Of a stretch of 42,432 bases of DNA, positions 16,700 to 24,615 are shown piece by piece. The position numbers and the translations under genes were made by a program. Each line of letters opens with the position of its first letter. Position 1 is the first letter of the stretch. The notes beneath the pieces are model-generated. The model worked only from the letters and a program-made list of their open reading frames with translations. It was not told the origin of the DNA and ran no database searches. Source of the stretch: Ruminococcus sp. (GTDB taxonomy: Bacteria; Bacillota; Clostridia; Oscillospirales; Ruminococcaceae); the NCBI GenBank assembly GCA_017437285.1, contig JAFSBM010000177.1, forward strand, positions 1 to 42,432, read 5' to 3'.

Positions 16700-19135
16700 A
16701 TGAATTTTAAGAAAATCACATCAGCTCTTTCTGCTATGGCAGTTTCAGCAGGTATGCTTTCCGCACTTCCGACGGCTCAGTCCTCGGCAGCTCTGGACAT
16801 CAACTATGCAGAAGCTCTCCAGAAATCCTTGTTCTTCTACGAGGTACAGCAGGCAGGTGTTCTCCCTGAGTGGAATCAGGTTTCATGGCGTGCAGACTCA
16901 ATGGAGAACGACGAGGTTCCCGGCGGTTGGTTTGACGCAGGTGATCACCTCAAATTTACGCTTACAAACGCATACTCAGCTATGATTCTTGGCTGGGGAC
17001 TCTATCAGTATAAGGACGCTGTAAAAGAAGCAGGTCTTTATGACAGATATCTTCTTAACCTCAAATGGGGACTTGATTACGTTTCTGCCTGCGACAGAGG
17101 CGATTCTGTTATCGGTACTATCGGTGATGACGCTTTCGACCATAAGTGGTGGGGAAGTGCTGAGGTTTATATGAGAAAGTATGTGCTTCAGGGCGGTGAA
17201 GATCCTCGTCCCTATGACGAAATTGAGTGTACAACCGTAGTGGCAGATATGGCTTCTGCTCTTGCTTTCGGTTATCTCATTCTCAAAGACGAAGATCCCA
17301 CAACTGCTGAGAAGTATCTCACACAGGCTAAGGATCTCTTTAAGCGTGCTGACGCTCACAGAAGCAATGACGGACAGGGCGTTCAGAAAGGCTACTATAA
17401 TATTCAGCAGTCAGGTACGGATGACGACTATGTTGATGAGCTTATGGTTGCTGCAAATATTCTGTATATGGCAACAGGCGAACAGTCATATCTCGATCTC
17501 TGCGAAAGCGATTATATTCCCATATTCCCACTTGAAAACCAGTCAACAGACCGTAAGTTCACATGGGGACTCTGCTGGGATGATGTTTCACAGATGGCTG
17601 CTCTCCTCTATGCTCAGAATACAGGCAAGGAAGAATGGGTAGAACACGTTAAGCATCACCTTGAATACTGGACAACAGGCTATAACGGCAAGCAGGTTTC
17701 ATATACTCCAGACGGTCACGCATGGCTCTTTAACTGGGGTTCAATGCGTCATATGGCTAATACGGTTATGATTGCAAAGATTGCTTGTGATACTGTTCTC
17801 AAGGATGATGCAGCATCAGTTTCAAAGTATGATACATGGTCTAAGGAACAGTTTGACTACGCATTCGGCGACAACGCTCTTGGTCTTTCATATGTAATCG
17901 GTATGGGCGAAAAGAACGCTGTAAACGTTCACCACAGAACAACTTCCGGTATTCACGATGACCACTGGAACAGCCTTGGCGGTTCCGGTACTCCTACAGC
18001 AGGAGAAGAATGGCAGACAGAATATGCTCACGTTCTTTACGGCGCATTAGAGGGCGGTCCTACTCAGGACGGCAGCTTCAAGGATGAAAATGCAGCTTAC
18101 GAGCATACAGAGGTTGCTATCGACTACAACGCAGGCTTTACAGGCGCTCTCTGTGCATTTATCGCTGAGGAGGGCGGCGAGCCTCTCGCAGACTTCCCGC
18201 CAATTGAAACTCCTAAGTGGGACGAGTGGAAAATGGCAGCTGTTCTCAACGGCAGCGGTGCAAGCTATACTGAGGTAAAGGCTTGGGCTATGAACCACAC
18301 AGCTTGGCCTGCACGTGTATATGAGGATGTGAAGTATCGCTACTTCTTTGATGTTTCAGAAGTTCTTGCAGCTGGTCTTTCAATTGATGATATTACCTTT
18401 GAAACAAAGGCACAGCAGTATTCCGAAGGTGAAGCCGGCTATGGTACAGCTAACGGTATCCACAAGTATGAGGGAGATCCCACAGGCAACACATACTATG
18501 CTGAAATCGCATTTGAGGACGGCAGAGCTATTATGCCTACAGGACAGAGCGAACACCGTGACGAGGTTCAGTTCAGAGTTTCAATCCCCGACGCTATTGA
18601 CGGCAAGCCTACAACAGGTGCCTGGGATCCTTCAAATGACTGGTCTTATGAGGGTATTGAGGATGCAGACAATATCAAGACATCAGCAGCTTATAACAGA
18701 CATATCACTATGTATGTAAACGATATTCTCGTATGGGGTACAGAACCCGACGGAACTACAGCAGTTCCCGGTGCAGACATTGAGGGCGGAACAGTAACTC
18801 CTCCTACAACTACAGTACCTCCCACAAAGCCTCCTGTAACTACAACAACTCAGCCCACAACAAAGCCTGTAGAGCCTACAACAAAGCCCGAAGAACCAAC
18901 AGGCGGAAATGACAAGGTTCTCTATGGTGACGCAAACTGTGACGGAGTTGTAACAATTGCCGATGCAGCAGCTGTTCTCCAGTCAATCGGAAATGCTGAT
19001 AAGTATTCACTTTCAGAGCAGGGACAGACAAATGCAGACGTAAATGGTCAGGCAGGAATTACTCCCGATGACGCAATTGTTATTATGAAAGTTGACGCTG
19101 AGATGATAAAACAGAGCGAACTTCCGCTCAAATAA
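16700..19135 (+). CDS. Secreted GH9 cellulase with CBM3c and dockerin
   Basis: This encodes an 811-residue cellulosomal enzyme. Residues 1-31 are a signal peptide (SALPTAQSSA end). The GH9 catalytic domain (about 32-480) has the DAGDH motif with Asp79 and Asp82, the VHHR histidine motif (411-413) and the general acid Glu471 in EHTEVAIDYNAGFTGAL. A CBM3c-type module follows (about 503-680), then a Thr/Pro linker (about 690-735) and a C-terminal dockerin (about 740-811). The dockerin has two calcium-loop-like segments, the first DANCDGVVTIAD. GH9 plus CBM3c is the architecture of processive endoglucanases (Thermobifida Cel9A, C. thermocellum CelI), so beta-1,4-glucan cleavage on crystalline cellulose is likely. 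The dockerin type resembles that of R. flavefaciens. It has its own promoter and terminator. Confidence 0.95.
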   Translation: MNFKKITSALSAMAVSAGMLSALPTAQSSAALDINYAEALQKSLFFYEVQQAGVLPEWNQVSWRADSMENDEVPGGWFDAGDHLKFTLTNAYSAMILGWGLYQYKDAVKEAGLYDRYLLNLKWGLDYVSACDRGDSVIGTIGDDAFDHKWWGSAEVYMRKYVLQGGEDPRPYDEIECTTVVADMASALAFGYLILKDEDPTTAEKYLTQAKDLFKRADAHRSNDGQGVQKGYYNIQQSGTDDDYVDELMVAANILYMATGEQSYLDLCESDYIPIFPLENQSTDRKFTWGLCWDDVSQMAALLYAQNTGKEEWVEHVKHHLEYWTTGYNGKQVSYTPDGHAWLFNWGSMRHMANTVMIAKIACDTVLKDDAASVSKYDTWSKEQFDYAFGDNALGLSYVIGMGEKNAVNVHHRTTSGIHDDHWNSLGGSGTPTAGEEWQTEYAHVLYGALEGGPTQDGSFKDENAAYEHTEVAIDYNAGFTGALCAFIAEEGGEPLADFPPIETPKWDEWKMAAVLNGSGASYTEVKAWAMNHTAWPARVYEDVKYRYFFDVSEVLAAGLSIDDITFETKAQQYSEGEAGYGTANGIHKYEGDPTGNTYYAEIAFEDGRAIMPTGQSEHRDEVQFRVSIPDAIDGKPTTGAWDPSNDWSYEGIEDADNIKTSAAYNRHITMYVNDILVWGTEPDGTTAVPGADIEGGTVTPPTTTVPPTKPPVTTTTQPTTKPVEPTTKPEEPTGGNDKVLYGDANCDGVVTIADAAAVLQSIGNADKYSLSEQGQTNADVNGQAGITPDDAIVIMKVDAEMIKQSELPLK

Positions 19136-19157
19136 AAACTTATTCATAATTCAGACA

Positions 19158-19186
19158 CAAAGAGAGCTTTTGCTCTCTTTGTTTTT
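19158..19186 (+). terminator. Intrinsic terminator after the first GH9 gene
   Basis: A perfect 10-bp stem CAAAGAGAGC (19158-19167) with 19172-19181, a TTTT loop and five T. It separates transcription of the two cellulase genes. Confidence 0.92.
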
Positions 19187-19258
19187 GCTTGTCAATGGTT
19201 AAAATGCACAAAATATCCAATGATATATTATAGGAATAAACGAAATTTCAAAAAGCTA

Positions 19259-19287
19259 TTTACTTTTTCTCCGTTATATACTATAAT
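19259..19287 (+). promoter_or_regulatory. Promoter of the second GH9 gene
   Basis: TTTACT (19259-19264), 17 bases, and a perfect TATAAT (19282-19287). Transcription would begin near 19294, just before the leader hairpin at 19301. A second candidate begins with TTGACA at 19343 but its -10 (near 19367) is poorer. Confidence 0.55.
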
Positions 19288-19300
19288 TAGGATAACGGAT

Positions 19301-19340
19301 AGGACAGGTGCAAGTTATGTCCTTTGGAGGTAACTGTCCT
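19301..19340 (+). promoter_or_regulatory. Leader with mutually exclusive hairpins before the second GH9 gene
   Basis: AGGACAG (19301-19307) is complementary to CTGTCCT (19334-19340). The same left arm (GGACA) can also pair with TGTCC at 19318-19322. GGAGG at 19326-19330 sits between the alternatives. Two exclusive pairings in a long leader (about 130 bases) suggest a regulatory fold or a protein site, but no known riboswitch class is recognisable. Confidence 0.35.
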
Positions 19341-19425
19341 CGTTGACACACACATATATAACCGCAGTATATGCACTGTTACTGCGTTATAGAAAAATAT
19401 TTAAATCTTTTGGGAGGGTATAAAA

Positions 19426-22400
19426 ATGCACAAGAGAATTAAAAGCGCGATCGCTGCAAGCATTATGGCAGTATCTATGGTCGCACCCGCAATTGCTAAT
19501 GTTGCGCCTATGGCTGCTTCAGCAGGTCAGGTACTTGGTGAAACTTCCTTCGATTACAAGGCACTTCCTTGGCATACTTGCGAAACAAGCCCCGCTAAGC
19601 AGGACTTCGCAATCGAAGATGGAGCATTCCACATTACAGTTCTTAATCCTGTAGGTGGCGACCACGAAAAGTGGGATCTTCAGTTCAGATGCAGAAACCT
19701 TAACTTCAAGGCTGGTCATACATATGAGTTCAGCTTCACAGTTAAGGGTGCAAGAGCTGGTATGGAGCTTTGCTCTAAGATTTCCGACATCAGCGGTGAA
19801 AATGAATACTTCGTTCTTAACGAAACAGAAATGCAGATGGGACCTGCTATGGGCGGTCAGTGGGGTAAGGCATTAAAGCTTTCTACTTCTTCACAGACTG
19901 TTGAGGGTACATTCAAGCCTACTAAGGACCTCGAGAGCGTTGAGTGGGCATTCCACTATGCTGACGGTACTCAGTGGGAAGGTAACGCTGAAGAAGGCGA
20001 CGAAATCTGGTTCGAAGAGATGTCTATCATCTGTACAGATTGTCCCGATGAGTATGTAGAGGGTTCATGTAATGCTGATCCTTCAAACTCTTTCGGTGCT
20101 GTAAACCGTGACTATGCTTCTAAGACAAATCCCGACATCCTTATGGACGGCGATGAAATTCTTAACTACGTTTCAGTAAACCAGATTGGTTACTATCCAA
20201 ACCTCAAGAAGGTTGCTACACTTTCAGATAACGGTGGTGACATCCTTTACGGTGCATCAAAGCTTAATCTTAGCGCAAACACATATGATTTCGAAGTTTG
20301 TGACGCTTCATCCGGTAAGGTAGTATGGGAAGGCACATCAGGTCCTAAGATTGCTGACGCTGACTCTGCTGATAACGTATACAAGCTCGATTTCTCTGAG
20401 TTCGATACTCCCGGTAGATACTTCATCCGTATCAAGGGTGAGAAGTGGAGATCCTTCGACTTCAACATCGGCGATAACATCTACTATGATGAGAGCCACA
20501 ACATCCTTACAAACGCTGTAAACTACTTCTATCAGAACCGTTCAGGTATTGATATTGAAGCTGAATACATCACTTCAGGTGATACATCTACACTTGCTCA
20601 TAAGGGCGGTCATAAGACAGATACAGCTGCTGTACAGAAGGTTTGGAAGAACGAGTACGCAAGCGCTGAAGAAGCTACAGGTACATACGCTTCATCCAAG
20701 ATTACTGCTAACGGCGGTTGGTACGATGCCGGTGACCACGGTAAGTACGTTGTTAACGGCGGTATCGCTGTCTGGACACTCCAGAACATGTACGAGAGAG
20801 CTACTCTCATCGGACAGGACAAGGAAAAGTTTGCTGATAACTCAGGCGTTGTTGTAGTTCCTGAGGCTGGCAACAAGATTCCTGATATTCTCGACGAAGC
20901 TGCTGTAGAGCTTGACTGGATTGCTGACATGAAGGTTGATGCTTCTGAGCCTACATGGGGCAAGGTAGCTGCTGGTCTTTACTACCACAAGCTCCACGAC
21001 CATAAGTGGACAGGACTTGCTACAAGACCTTGGAACTACGAAGAAGAGTGGGAAACAACTCGTATCGTTAAGCCTCCTACGCTTGCTGCTACACTGAACT
21101 ACTCAGCTTGTGCTGCTCAGGCTGCAAGACTTTGGGCTGACTACGATGCTGCTAAGGCTGAAGAGTATCTCTCATCCGCTAAGGAAGCTTATGAGGCTTA
21201 CCAGAAGTGGTGGTATGAGTATGATGATTCAGAGGTTCAGCATCCTACACTTGACACAAAGTGTCCTGCTGAAGAAATCAACGAGACTTCACTCTATGCT
21301 CCTATGTGGCAGGCAAAGGGCGGCGGACCTTACGGTGATAACAACGTTCTCGACGACGCTTACTGGGCAGCTTGTGAAATCTTCATTTCTGCTTCAGTTA
21401 TGGGCGACGCTGACGCTGCTACATATAAGAGCGAAATCGACAATTCTAAGTATGCTTACACATGTCATACAAGAATGGTCGGCGGTGAGAACAAGGACGG
21501 TTCATTCACTTCATTTAACTGGGGTAATACTGCTTCTTGTGGTACTCTCGCACTTTCACTCCACAAGGATCTCCTTTCAGACGCTGAAAACGCAAAGGTT
21601 AAGGAAGCTATTCTTACAGCTGCTGGCGACTACATCGCTATGGAAGAGAAGCAGGGTTACGGTATTCCTTACATCTACGACGGTGATCCATACAACGATC
21701 CTAACAACCTGCCTCCTTCTGTAATGATTCAGGGTTACGAGTGGGGTTCAAACTCAATGGTAATCAACAATACTATTGTTATGGCTTACGCTTATGACGC
21801 TACAAAGGATATTAAGTACATGAACGGTATTGTTTCCGCTATGGACTACCTCCTTGGTAACAACCCACTTTCATTCTCTTATGTAACTGGTTACGGTACA
21901 TATAAGGAAAAGAATCCTCACCACAGATATTGGTCTTACGAGCTTGATAAGACTCTGCCTATGGCTCCTGACGGAGTTCTCTCAGGCGGTCCTAACGCAG
22001 GTCTCCAGGATCCATACGTTCGTGCTCTCGGATTCGTTCCCGGTGAGCTTAGCAACCCATCACAGAGATGTTTCGTTGACTCAATCGAAGCTTGGTCTAC
22101 AAACGAGGTTACAATCAACTGGAACGCTCCTCTTGCTTGGATTACTTCATTCCTCCAGGATGAAGCACATCTTGCAGGTGGTGAGCAGCCTACAACTGTA
22201 CCTACAACAGAGCCTACAGAGCCACAGCAGGGTACCACAAAGCCTTCCGGTAAGGAAGTATGGGGCGACGCTAACTGTGACGGTAAGGTAACAATCGCTG
22301 ACGCTGCTGCATTATTCCAGGCAATCGGTAACGGCGATAAGTATGCTCTTACAGCTCAGGGTGCTGCTAACGCTGACGTTATTGACAACGGCGAAGGCCT

Positions 22401-22503
22401 TACAATTAAGGACGGCGTTGCTATTCAGGCAGTTGATGCTGGTCTTATCAGCGCAACAGACTTCCCAATGACTTCAGCTGAATACGATGCAGCTGTTAAG
22501 TAA
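19426..22503 (+). CDS. Secreted GH9 cellulase, CBM4-Ig-GH9-dockerin (exoglucanase type)
   Basis: This encodes a 1025-residue cellulosomal enzyme. A signal peptide (1-33) precedes a CBM4/16-like beta-sandwich (about 35-205). An Ig-like CelD_N module (about 245-345, starting LNYVSVNQIGYYP) precedes the GH9 domain (about 355-920). The catalytic residues are visible: Asp434 and Asp437 in GWYDAGDHGKY, the HHR motif, and Glu894 in STNEVTINWNAPL. A short Thr/Pro linker leads to a dockerin (about 945-1025, DANCDGKVTIADAAALFQ). This order matches C. thermocellum CbhA/CelK, so cellobiohydrolase activity is likely, though not proven. Codon use is strongly biased, as in highly expressed genes. Loop 2 of the dockerin is one residue longer than in the first enzyme. 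Confidence 0.95.
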   Translation: MHKRIKSAIAASIMAVSMVAPAIANVAPMAASAGQVLGETSFDYKALPWHTCETSPAKQDFAIEDGAFHITVLNPVGGDHEKWDLQFRCRNLNFKAGHTYEFSFTVKGARAGMELCSKISDISGENEYFVLNETEMQMGPAMGGQWGKALKLSTSSQTVEGTFKPTKDLESVEWAFHYADGTQWEGNAEEGDEIWFEEMSIICTDCPDEYVEGSCNADPSNSFGAVNRDYASKTNPDILMDGDEILNYVSVNQIGYYPNLKKVATLSDNGGDILYGASKLNLSANTYDFEVCDASSGKVVWEGTSGPKIADADSADNVYKLDFSEFDTPGRYFIRIKGEKWRSFDFNIGDNIYYDESHNILTNAVNYFYQNRSGIDIEAEYITSGDTSTLAHKGGHKTDTAAVQKVWKNEYASAEEATGTYASSKITANGGWYDAGDHGKYVVNGGIAVWTLQNMYERATLIGQDKEKFADNSGVVVVPEAGNKIPDILDEAAVELDWIADMKVDASEPTWGKVAAGLYYHKLHDHKWTGLATRPWNYEEEWETTRIVKPPTLAATLNYSACAAQAARLWADYDAAKAEEYLSSAKEAYEAYQKWWYEYDDSEVQHPTLDTKCPAEEINETSLYAPMWQAKGGGPYGDNNVLDDAYWAACEIFISASVMGDADAATYKSEIDNSKYAYTCHTRMVGGENKDGSFTSFNWGNTASCGTLALSLHKDLLSDAENAKVKEAILTAAGDYIAMEEKQGYGIPYIYDGDPYNDPNNLPPSVMIQGYEWGSNSMVINNTIVMAYAYDATKDIKYMNGIVSAMDYLLGNNPLSFSYVTGYGTYKEKNPHHRYWSYELDKTLPMAPDGVLSGGPNAGLQDPYVRALGFVPGELSNPSQRCFVDSIEAWSTNEVTINWNAPLAWITSFLQDEAHLAGGEQPTTVPTTEPTEPQQGTTKPSGKEVWGDANCDGKVTIADAAALFQAIGNGDKYALTAQGAANADVIDNGEGLTIKDGVAIQAVDAGLISATDFPMTSAEYDAAVK

Positions 22504-22534
22504 TTGATAGTTTGCTTCGAAAATTAGCATAATT

Positions 22535-22561
22535 AAAGGGACGCTTCGGCGTCCCTTTTTT
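22535..22561 (+). terminator. Intrinsic terminator after the second GH9 gene
   Basis: A 10-bp stem (AAAGGGACGC with GCGTCCCTTT) closed by a very stable TTCG tetraloop, then six T. Confidence 0.95.
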
Positions 22562-22586
22562 GTGCGTTTTACCAAGAATATACCCC

Positions 22587-22615
22587 TTGCATTTTCCTGT
22601 AAAACGTGGTATAAT
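22587..22615 (+). promoter_or_regulatory. Promoter of the yicC-to-thiN housekeeping run
   Basis: TTGCAT (22587-22592), 17 bases, TATAAT (22610-22615). It is the only clear promoter I find before the 14-gene series that ends at the 36423 terminator. Confidence 0.75.
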
Positions 22616-22680
22616 AAAATAGTGTAGTTATGCGTAAATTTACGCATTGTGTATTAATTTTAACGAAAGAGGGCGATTCG

Positions 22681-23559
22681 GTGATAAAAAGCATGACTGG
22701 CTATGGCAGGTCACAAATGATTATTAACGGCAGAGATATTCTTGTTGAAATACGCTCTGTAAATCACAGGTACTATGAGTATAATTCCCGTGTTCCGAGA
22801 ACATATAATTACATTGACGAAAAGCTTAAAGCGCTGCTTAAATCGGGCATTTCCCGTGGCAAGGTTGATGTTTCGGTTTCCATAAATAATATCGAGGGCA
22901 GAGATACCGAGATTGCTATAAATAAAGGCGTTGCTGAGGGCTATGTCAAGGCACTCCGTGGAGTTGCCGATGAGCTTTGTGTTGCCGATGACCTGACGCT
23001 TTCAAATCTTATTCGACTTCCCGATGTTTTCATCGTGCAAAAAACTCCCGATGACGAGGACGAAATCTGGAACGATGTTTCAACAGTTGCCAATGAGGCT
23101 CTTGAACACTTTGTGAAAATGCGTGAAACTGAGGGCGAAAAGATGCGTAATGACGTGCTTTCAAAGGCTGATTTCATCGTTGAAATGGTGGGCAGGGTTG
23201 AGGAACTTTCTCCAAAAACTGTTGAAAGCTACCGTGACAGACTTTACAAGAAGCTGAGCGAGGTGCTGGAGGGCAAGGATATTGACCAGCAGAGAATTCT
23301 CACAGAAGCCGCTGTTTTCGCAGAGAAAATTGCAGTTGACGAGGAAACTGTCCGCCTTAGAAGCCATATCTCACAGCTTCGTGAACTTGTGAATTCCGAT
23401 GAAACTATCGGCAGAAAGCTTGATTTTATCGTGCAGGAAATGAACAGAGAGGTCAATACAATCGGCTCAAAGGCTCAGGATTTGAATATCACAAAAATTG
23501 TTGTTGATATGAAAGCTGAACTTGAAAAAATCAGAGAGCAGATTCAGAATATAGAATAA
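22681..23559 (+). CDS. yicC: YicC family endoribonuclease
   Basis: This encodes a 292-residue cytoplasmic protein of the YicC/YloC family, recently described endoribonucleases. The start [10 protein letters not shown] and the internal [11 protein letters not shown] motif are diagnostic, and the C-terminal [15 protein letters not shown]...[18 protein letters not shown] matches the family end. An upstream ATG at 22630 would add 17 unlike residues, so I chose the GTG at 22681, which gives the normal family length; GAAAGAGGG lies upstream. It begins the conserved order yicC-remA-gmk-rpoZ. Confidence 0.93.
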   Translation: MIKSMTGYGRSQMIINGRDILVEIRSVNHRYYEYNSRVPRTYNYIDEKLKALLKSGISRGKVDVSVSINNIEGRDTEIAINKGVAEGYVKALRGVADELCVADDLTLSNLIRLPDVFIVQKTPDDEDEIWNDVSTVANEALEHFVKMRETEGEKMRNDVLSKADFIVEMVGRVEELSPKTVESYRDRLYKKLSEVLEGKDIDQQRILTEAAVFAEKIAVDEETVRLRSHISQLRELVNSDETIGRKLDFIVQEMNREVNTIGSKAQDLNITKIVVDMKAELEKIREQIQNIE

Positions 23560-23560
23560 T

Positions 23561-23818
23561 ATGAAAATGATAAATATTGGCTACGGAAATATGATTTCCG
23601 CAGAGAGAATTGTAACGGTCATAAGCCCCGAATCCGCCCCCATAAAGCGGCTTATTCAGGAGGCTAAGGACGACGGCAGAGCCATTGACGCTACATATGG
23701 CAGAAAGACAAGAGCAGTTATTGTTATGGACAGCGGACATATCGTCCTTTCGTCCCTTATAACTGAAACTCTTGCTTCAAGAATAAATGAAAACGGAGGT
23801 TCAGAGGCAGATGAATAA
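23561..23818 (+). CDS. remA: RemA-like DUF370 regulator
   Basis: This encodes an 85-residue protein with the DUF370 core [20 protein letters not shown], the invariant [14 protein letters not shown] and [15 protein letters not shown]. Bacillus RemA is a DNA-binding ring protein that activates extracellular-matrix genes. Here only the family and its place upstream of gmk are conserved, so the target genes are unknown. It starts one base after yicC and overlaps gmk by 8 bases. Confidence 0.93.
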   Translation: MKMINIGYGNMISAERIVTVISPESAPIKRLIQEAKDDGRAIDATYGRKTRAVIVMDSGHIVLSSLITETLASRINENGGSEADE

Positions 23819-24416
23819 AGGCAGACTTATTGTATTTTCAGCTCCCTCAGGCTGCGGAAAAGGTACGATGCTGGCTGAAATTTTAAAGGATAATTCCTTT
23901 CATTGCTCAGTTTCAACAACTACAAGACAGCCGAGAACAGGCGAAATCGACGGTGTGAATTACTTCTTTATCTCAAAGGAGGAATTTGAAAAAAAGGTTT
24001 CAAATGACGAATTTCTTGAGTATGCGGAATACTGCGAAAATTTCTATGGTACTCTGAAAACGGAGGTTGACAGCTATCTCGAAAAGGGGATTAATGTCAT
24101 TCTTGAAATTGAAATTCAGGGTGCTATGAAAGTACGTGAGCTTCGTCCCGACGCTCTGTTCGTGTTTATCGCTCCGCCCTCTGTAAATGAACTCCGCCGC
24201 CGACTCAACAAGAGAGGCACGGAAACACAGGAGGTTATAGAACAGCGTATTGCGGCAGCTGTTGAGGAATTGAAGTATATGCCAAAATACGATTACGTTA
24301 TTGTTAATGATGCTTTGGAAGATGCTGTAAGCGACTTCTTTGCGGTTATTCGCTCGGAACAGCTTAAAACATCTGCACAGGCTGAATTTATAGAGGAGGT
24401 TATCAAAAATGCTTAG
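23811..24416 (+). CDS. gmk: Guanylate kinase
   Basis: This encodes a 201-residue enzyme making GDP from GMP. The P-loop is [11 protein letters not shown] (residues 9-19). It is followed by [21 protein letters not shown] and [14 protein letters not shown], the GMP-binding signature. GGAGG at 23795-23799 supports the ATG at 23811 over the in-frame ATG at 23787. It overlaps rpoZ by 8 bases. Confidence 0.97.
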   Translation: MNKGRLIVFSAPSGCGKGTMLAEILKDNSFHCSVSTTTRQPRTGEIDGVNYFFISKEEFEKKVSNDEFLEYAEYCENFYGTLKTEVDSYLEKGINVILEIEIQGAMKVRELRPDALFVFIAPPSVNELRRRLNKRGTETQEVIEQRIAAAVEELKYMPKYDYVIVNDALEDAVSDFFAVIRSEQLKTSAQAEFIEEVIKNA

Positions 24417-24612
24417 ACCTGCAGTAAACCAGATAATTTCAAAGAATGAGAGTTGTTACTCCCTCGTAATTGCCGTTGCAAAACGTGCAAGAGAAATTTC
24501 AGAGGAACTGTACAAAAACGGTGAAACTCTCGAGGAAAAGCCCGTTAAGACTGCTGTTGAGGAGCTTGCAAGCGGCAAGAGCAAAATCGTAAGCACTCTC
24601 GGCGAGGAATAA
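24409..24612 (+). CDS. rpoZ: RNA polymerase omega subunit
   Basis: This encodes a 67-residue omega subunit, which helps assembly of beta-prime into RNA polymerase. [10 protein letters not shown] and SCYSLVIAVAKRAREISEEL match the conserved helix pair, and KPVKTAVEELASGK the family tail. GAGGAGG lies 9 bases before the ATG. In many Firmicutes coaBC comes next; here priA follows after 3 bases. Confidence 0.93.
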   Translation: MLRPAVNQIISKNESCYSLVIAVAKRAREISEELYKNGETLEEKPVKTAVEELASGKSKIVSTLGEE

Positions 24613-24615
24613 TCC

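Noticed and set aside
19301-19340. Known riboswitch, for example cyclic-di-GMP type
   Set aside because: The conserved core of that class is not present; only alternate pairing is visible.
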